Shown in pieces: positions 9,157-12,793 of a DNA stretch of 12,793 nucleotides. Origin of the DNA: Burkholderiaceae bacterium (GTDB lineage Bacteria; Pseudomonadota; Gammaproteobacteria; Burkholderiales; Burkholderiaceae_C). The notes beneath the pieces are model-generated. The model was not told the origin of the DNA, ran no database searches, and was given only the letters and a program-made list of their open reading frames with translations. The translations under genes were made by a program, and so were the position numbers. Position 1 is the first letter of the stretch. Each line of letters opens with the position of its first letter. The stretch is taken from contig JAIRRE010000004.1 of NCBI GenBank assembly GCA_031256125.1, positions 1-12,793 on the forward strand, given 5' to 3'.

Positions 9157-10227
9157 ATGAGTTCTCCAGGGTTCCCCTTTTCCCCTTGGCGGCTGTCCGT
9201 TGCGCCGATGCTCGATGGGACCGACAAGCACTGCCGCTATCTGCATCGGCTATTGACGCGGCACACGCGCCTGTACACCGAGATGGTGACCACCGGCGCA
9301 CTGCTGCATGGCGGGGCGGATATTGAGCGCCGTCTGCTGCGCATGGATGAAAGTGAGCATCCCGTTGCGCTGCAACTGGGCGGTAGCGATCCGGTGGAAC
9401 TGGCCGCTTGCGCCTGTATCGGCCAGCGTTGGGGCTATGACGAGATCAACCTCAATTGCGGCTGCCCCAGCGACCGGGTACAGCGCGGCGCGTTCGGCGC
9501 GTGTCTGATGTTGCAGCCGCAACGGGTCGCCGATGGCGTCAAGGCCATGCTCGATGCCGTGGCGGTACCCGTCACCGTCAAGCACCGCATTGGCATCGAC
9601 CGCGAGGAAAGTTACAGCTTTGTACGCGATTTTGTCGGCGCGGTGGCGCAAGCCGGTTGCGGCGTGTTTATCGTGCACGCCCGCAACGCCTGGCTGGAAG
9701 GCTTGTCGCCCAAGGAAAACCGGGAAATTCCGCCGTTGCGTTATGACGTGGTTTATCGGCTCAAGCGTGACTTTCCCGATCTAACCATCGTGCTCAACGG
9801 CGGCGTGACCGACGATGCGCAAATCGCCACGCACTTGATGCACGTCGATGGCGTGATGATCGGGCGCGCTGCCTATCACCAGCCCTGGTGGCTGAGCGGC
9901 TGGGACGAAAAATTCCTGGGCGGGCAGCCCTGTCCACTCACGGTTGACAGCGTGGAAGCCGTCATGGTGGATTACATGCAGCGTGAGGCGCGGGAAGACG
10001 GCACGCCCTGGTCAGCTATTGCGCGCCACATGCTGGGCTTGCGCCACGGTCAGCGCGGCGCGCGGCTGTGGCGTCAGGTATGGAGCGACCACCGGCTCAA
10101 AGCCCTGCCGCCCGATCAGGTCTGGGCCAAGGCGCGGGCGTGTTTGCTGGCCGTGAGCACGGACGCGGTTACTGCCCCGCTACCGGATAAGTGCCGGGCC
10201 GAAGGATGGAACGATCCACTTGGATGA
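9157..10227 (+). CDS. dusA: tRNA-dihydrouridine synthase DusA
   Basis: FMN enzyme that reduces uridine to dihydrouridine at positions 20/20a of the tRNA D-loop. It has 356 aa, about 10-25 longer than usual because of a C-terminal tail. Seen: the N-terminal SVAPMLDGTDKHCR, LYTEMVTTGA, HPVALQLGGSDP and NLNCGCPSDRVQRGAFGACLM (split here by wording), with catalytic Cys103 in GCPSD. FMN/phosphate positions include VKHRIGID (Lys142), FIVHARNAW (His173) and VLNGGV. DusA typically has Trp where this reads Gly21 (DGTD); other Dus families carry Gly there. The pattern is DusA rather than DusB or DusC. The start has no clear ribosome binding site. Its last 59 bp overlap the 3' end of the opposite-strand lldD-like gene. 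Confidence 0.93.
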   Translation: MSSPGFPFSPWRLSVAPMLDGTDKHCRYLHRLLTRHTRLYTEMVTTGALLHGGADIERRLLRMDESEHPVALQLGGSDPVELAACACIGQRWGYDEINLNCGCPSDRVQRGAFGACLMLQPQRVADGVKAMLDAVAVPVTVKHRIGIDREESYSFVRDFVGAVAQAGCGVFIVHARNAWLEGLSPKENREIPPLRYDVVYRLKRDFPDLTIVLNGGVTDDAQIATHLMHVDGVMIGRAAYHQPWWLSGWDEKFLGGQPCPLTVDSVEAVMVDYMQREAREDGTPWSAIARHMLGLRHGQRGARLWRQVWSDHRLKALPPDQVWAKARACLLAVSTDAVTAPLPDKCRAEGWNDPLG

Positions 10228-11338
10228 TTTGGGTGCGGCCACAGAAGGCCATACTGATGTCCAGTTCCTTCTGAATGATTTGCAGCGCCTTGGCCACGCC
10301 CGCTTCGCCGAAAGCCGCCAGGCCGTAGAGAAAGGCGCGGCCTATATAGACGCTGTGCGCACCGAGGGCGATGGCGCGCAGCACGTCCTGACCACTGCGG
10401 ATGCCGCCGTCGAAATGCACTTCGATGTCCCGGCCTGCTGCTTGGACAATGGCCGGCAGCGCCGCAATGGAGGAGGGCGCGCCGTCGAGCTGCCGCCCGC
10501 CGTGGTTGCTGACGATGAGCGCGTCGGCCCCGCTTTGCGCGGCGGCATGCGCATCTTCGGCTTCCATGATGCCTTTGAGGATGAGCTTGCCGCCCCAGCG
10601 GTTTTTAATCCATTCCACGTCGGCCCAAGACAGGCGCGGGTCGAACTGCTCGGCGGTCCAGACCGAGAGGTTGCGCAGGTCCGACACGCCCTTGACATGC
10701 CCGACCAGGTTGCCGAAGTAACGGCGCTTGGCCCCCAGCATATTCCAGCACCAGCGCGGCTTGGTGGCCAGGTTCAGCAGGTTGGCCAGGGTCGGCTTGG
10801 GCGGAGTGGACAGGCCGTTCTTGATGTCCTTGTGGCGCTGGCCCAGAATCTGCAAATCGAGCGTGAGCATCAGTGCCCCGCAGCCGGCAGCTTGGGCGCG
10901 CTCGATCAGGCGCGCGATGAAATCGCGGTCGCGCATCATGTAGAGCTGGAACCAGAAACCCCGTCCGGCATGTTCGGCCACGTCTTCGATTGAGTTCACG
11001 CTCATGGTCGAGAGCGTGAAAGGCACGCCGAACGCCCGCGCGGCGCGCGCCGCCAGAATTTCGCCGTCGGCGTGTTGCATACCCGTCAAGCCCGTGGGCG
11101 CGAGCGCCACCGGCATCGTCACCGGCTGGCCGATCATCGTCGTGGCGGTGGAACGGCCCTCCATGTTGACGGCCACGCGCTGGCGGAACAGTATCCTTTG
11201 CAGGTCGGCCTGATTGGAGCGGTAAGTGCTTTCGGTGTACGCGCCGGAATCGGCGTAGTCGTAGAACATGCGCGGCGCGCGACGGCGGGCGATTTGACGC
11301 AGGTCTTCGATGCAGGTGATTTTGGAGAGATCGGTCAT
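10169..11338 (-). CDS. lldD: FMN-dependent alpha-hydroxy acid dehydrogenase, LldD-like (L-lactate dehydrogenase)
   Basis: Flavoenzyme of the L-lactate dehydrogenase (quinone or cytochrome)/glycolate oxidase family, oxidising an L-2-hydroxy acid to a 2-keto acid, probably at the inner face of the membrane; 389 aa from the chosen start. Visible: FYDYADSG (Tyr26), MPVALAPTGLTGM, PFTLSTMSV, Asp161/Arg168 region, KGI (Lys255) and SNHGGRQLDG with catalytic His279 and Arg282. Lactate is the likeliest substrate, but 2-hydroxy acids such as glycolate or mandelate cannot be excluded from sequence alone. The frame is open to ATG 11395; I chose 11338 because family members begin with a close SKITCIEDL after a few residues and a palindrome sits at 11367-11380. 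No ribosome binding site is clear. It ends tail-to-tail over dusA. Confidence 0.88.
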   Translation of the reverse strand: MTDLSKITCIEDLRQIARRRAPRMFYDYADSGAYTESTYRSNQADLQRILFRQRVAVNMEGRSTATTMIGQPVTMPVALAPTGLTGMQHADGEILAARAARAFGVPFTLSTMSVNSIEDVAEHAGRGFWFQLYMMRDRDFIARLIERAQAAGCGALMLTLDLQILGQRHKDIKNGLSTPPKPTLANLLNLATKPRWCWNMLGAKRRYFGNLVGHVKGVSDLRNLSVWTAEQFDPRLSWADVEWIKNRWGGKLILKGIMEAEDAHAAAQSGADALIVSNHGGRQLDGAPSSIAALPAIVQAAGRDIEVHFDGGIRSGQDVLRAIALGAHSVYIGRAFLYGLAAFGEAGVAKALQIIQKELDISMAFCGRTQIIQVDRSILRPGTYPVAGQ

Positions 11339-11366
11339 AGCTTGATTGTGTTGCATATGCGATGCC

Positions 11367-11380
11367 CGGTTAGTTAACCG
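11367..11380. promoter_or_regulatory. Palindrome between lldD-like gene and plsY (candidate operator)
   Basis: CGGTTA-GT-TAACCG, with two central bases that are not symmetric. It lies 29-42 bp upstream of the chosen lldD start and just before plsY, a natural place for a regulator of either gene. If lldD started at 11395 the site would lie inside coding sequence, which argues for the downstream start. The role is inferred. Confidence 0.4.
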
Positions 11381-11389
11381 CTGGCAAAA

Positions 11390-12082
11390 TTGCATTTTTT
11401 CAGCCCCAAAAAATTGTCTTTAACTCAAAATACCCTGTTGCCTATCGCAGTCGTCGTTATTGCGGCATATCTGATCGGCTCGCTCTCGTTTGCTGTCATC
11501 GTCAGCCGCGTGGTCGGGTTGGCCGATCCGCGCACTTACGGCAGCGGCAATCCGGGCGCGACCAACGTGCTGCGTTCAGGCCGCAAAGCCGTCGCCGCCA
11601 TCACACTGCTGCTCGATGCGTTCAAGGGCTGGCTGCCAGTTGCGCTGGTGCAATGGCTGGGGCCGCACTACGGCCTGGGCGAAAGCGCGCAGGCTATCGC
11701 GGGGCTGGCGGCGTTTGTGGGACACCTGTGGCCGGTGTTTTTCCGCTTCCAGGGCGGCAAGGGCGTGGCGACGGCGCTGGGCGTGCTCATCGCTTTCGCG
11801 CCTTGGCTGGGCCTGGCTGTGATGGCGACGTGGGTCGTGGTGGCGCTGGTCTCGCGGTATTCATCGCTCGCCGCCATCGTTGCCGTCGTGCTGGCGCCGG
11901 TCTATTACCTGCTGAACCAAGGTTTGTTGAGCGGCGTGCCGTGGCGCCGGGAGGCGCAAGGCGCCAAGCTGCTGGCGGTCATCGTGATGGCGCTGCTGCT
12001 ACTGTGGCGACACCGCGCCAATATCGCGCGCCTGGCGGCGGGCACGGAATCAAAGATCGGGGCGAAGAAAAAAACGCCGTGA
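11390..12082 (+). CDS. plsY: Acyl-phosphate:glycerol-3-phosphate acyltransferase PlsY
   Basis: Inner-membrane enzyme that transfers the acyl group from acyl-phosphate to glycerol-3-phosphate, the first acylation of phospholipid synthesis. Up to 230 aa. Family signatures: YGSGNPGATNVLRSG (50-64), GHLWPVFFRFQGGKGVATALG (split here; 111-131), and four to five membrane segments ending near LLLLWRHRANIARL. No in-frame ATG exists at the front: the frame opens with TTG 11390, with TTG also at 11414 and 11438. The last gives 214 aa, nearest to the family, since PlsY starts a few residues before its first helix; no start has a clear ribosome binding site, so the N-terminus is uncertain. Divergent from the lldD-like gene. 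Close neighbourhood with yajQ fits betaproteobacteria as I recall. Confidence 0.9.
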   Translation: MHFFSPKKLSLTQNTLLPIAVVVIAAYLIGSLSFAVIVSRVVGLADPRTYGSGNPGATNVLRSGRKAVAAITLLLDAFKGWLPVALVQWLGPHYGLGESAQAIAGLAAFVGHLWPVFFRFQGGKGVATALGVLIAFAPWLGLAVMATWVVVALVSRYSSLAAIVAVVLAPVYYLLNQGLLSGVPWRREAQGAKLLAVIVMALLLLWRHRANIARLAAGTESKIGAKKKTP

Positions 12083-12096
12083 TGTTGGCGGGTATC

Positions 12097-12117
12097 TGTA
12101 TTACAGTTTGTGATACA
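12097..12117. promoter_or_regulatory. Palindromic operator of the toxin-antitoxin remnant
   Basis: TGTATTACA, three bases, TGTGATACA: arms match at eight of nine positions. It is centred about 29 bp before the antitoxin ATG at 12136, where antitoxins of the ribbon-helix-helix class normally bind to repress their own operon. It is the strongest dyad in the window. Binding is inferred. Confidence 0.6.
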
Positions 12118-12135
12118 GGTAATGAGGCCAACCCC

Positions 12136-12294
12136 ATGACGACCATTGCTACCGCTATTTCCATTCGCTTGCCCGTCAGCGATGAGAGTGCGCTGGAGCG
12201 CGCGGCGCGTCACTTGCGTGTGAGCAAATCCGAATTCGCCGGATGCTCTCCGAACTGGCTGGAACGCGTCTTTACACCGTCTGGGAAGTATTGA
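12136..12294 (+). pseudogene. Ribbon-helix-helix (VapB/CopG-type) antitoxin, truncated by an internal deletion
   Basis: ATG with GAGG eight bases upstream. Residues 1-35 read like the start of a ribbon-helix-helix antitoxin: TAISIRLPVS as the DNA-contacting strand and ESALERAARHLRVSKSEF as the first helix. Beyond Ala35 the frame turns into unrelated sequence (17 residues) and stops at 12294. The unrelated tail is the toxin coding sequence read out of frame, so the second half of the antitoxin and the first part of the toxin have been lost in one deletion. Without its second helix the domain may not dimerise normally. The exact family (VapB versus other RHH antitoxins) is uncertain. Confidence 0.75.
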
Positions 12295-12572
12295 CCGAAG
12301 CGGGCCATCTGCTCGACGACACCGGCAAGATCAACTTGATGCGCTGGACGGCAGCAGGCCGCTTGACCGTGCTGACCAGCGACACCGCCGAGTTGTGCCA
12401 AATGGCTGACTTCATGGCGCACTACGCCAACGCCGACCTGGCCGACGTGGCGCTGGTGTTCGCCGCCGACCGCGAGCACATCTACAACATCCTAACCATC
12501 GATCGCAAGGACTTCGACCGCTACCGCAGCCCGGCGGGCAAGCGGATCAGGCGTTTGTGGCTCAAGGATTAA
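12243..12572 (+). pseudogene. PIN-domain (VapC-like) toxin, C-terminal part only
   Basis: Open frame of 109 codons from ATG 12243 to the stop at 12572. It matches the C-terminal three-quarters of a VapC-type ribonuclease: YTVWEVLTEAGHLL with Glu19, DLADVALVFAADR with Asp65/Asp68, and LTIDRKDFDRYR with Asp87. The N-terminal strand carrying the first catalytic Asp (usually near VDTS) is missing, so the enzyme should not cleave RNA as is. The frame overlaps the antitoxin frame by 52 bp because a deletion has fused them. No ribosome binding site is clear before ATG 12243, so it may not be translated. Confidence 0.75.
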
Positions 12573-12585
12573 AGCCAGTATCGGT

Positions 12586-12793
12586 TCAATCGCGGAAGTT
12601 ATCGAACGACAGCGGCAGGTTCGTCATGTCCTTGCGCAGCAGCGCCATTGCGGCTTGCAAATCGTCCTTCTTGCTGCCGGAGACGCGCACCGCGTCGCCT
12701 TGTATCGAGGCTTGTACTTTGAGCTTGCTGTCCTTGATGAGCCTTTGGATTTTCTTGGCGTCTTCGGCGGCAATGCCGCTTCTGACTTTGAAG
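12586..12793 (-). CDS. yajQ: YajQ family nucleotide-binding protein (partial, C-terminal end)
   Basis: C-terminal 68-69 residues of a YajQ/DUF520 protein, read from the complement from the right edge to TGA at 12586-12588. The visible phrases are [41 protein letters not shown] and [10 protein letters not shown], which is the standard ending. YajQ proteins bind nucleotides (c-di-GMP reported in some species); the exact cellular role is not clear. It converges on the toxin remnant with 13 bp between stops. Position near plsY fits betaproteobacterial gene order as I recall. Confidence 0.92.
   Translation of the reverse strand, partial: FKVRSGIAAEDAKKIQRLIKDSKLKVQASIQGDAVRVSGSKKDDLQAAMALLRKDMTNLPLSFDNFRD

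Noticed and set aside
10220..10993. 257-codon plus-strand open frame opposite the lldD-like gene
   Set aside because: No domain or start signal; it is the complement of a well-supported flavoenzyme.
11653..12294. 213-codon frame overlapping plsY
   Set aside because: Its first two-thirds are plsY read in another frame; only the last 52 codons, from ATG 12136, are the antitoxin fragment, which is annotated separately.

Overview
The window looks like a chromosomal segment from a GC-rich betaproteobacterium, probably Burkholderiales. Reasons: a class I phaC-phaA-phaB polyhydroxybutyrate operon in the Ralstonia/Burkholderia order, a PhnSTU/PhnW aminoethylphosphonate module, a DusA and an FMN hydroxy-acid dehydrogenase whose sequences resemble Burkholderiales proteins as I remember them, and plsY close to a YajQ-family gene, an arrangement I recall from that order. 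No rRNA, tRNA, CRISPR array or insertion sequence was seen. The genus cannot be fixed by eye.

Left part (1-4166): phosphonate nitrogen/phosphorus scavenging. The minus-strand genes phnS (periplasmic binding protein), phnT (ATPase) and phnU (permease, cut by the left edge) form an ABC importer for 2-aminoethylphosphonate. phnW (2-aminoethylphosphonate:pyruvate transaminase) is divergent, across a roughly 230 bp intergenic region that contains an inverted repeat. The second permease (phnV) and the C-P bond cleavage enzyme (phnX, or phnY/phnA) are not in view.

Middle part (4430-8420): a complete polyhydroxybutyrate pathway. PhaA condenses two acetyl-CoA, PhaB reduces acetoacetyl-CoA to (R)-3-hydroxybutyryl-CoA, and PhaC polymerises it. 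A strong hairpin terminator closes the operon just after phaB.

Right part (8446-12793): small and housekeeping genes with scars of gene loss. There is a small two-helix membrane protein (DUF6868-like) on the minus strand and, just upstream of it, a gutted catalase-peroxidase (katG) of which only the two ends remain. Then come dusA (tRNA dihydrouridine synthase) convergent and overlapping with an lldD-like FMN dehydrogenase, and divergent plsY (acyl-phosphate glycerol-3-phosphate acyltransferase). Next is a vapBC-type toxin-antitoxin locus collapsed by an internal deletion but keeping its palindromic operator. The window ends in the 3' end of a YajQ-family gene.

I found no evidence for a novel multi-gene system. 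The most interesting observations are the two internal-deletion scars (katG and vapBC) within about 4 kb, the intact operator in front of the broken antitoxin, and the small membrane protein left beside the dead katG.
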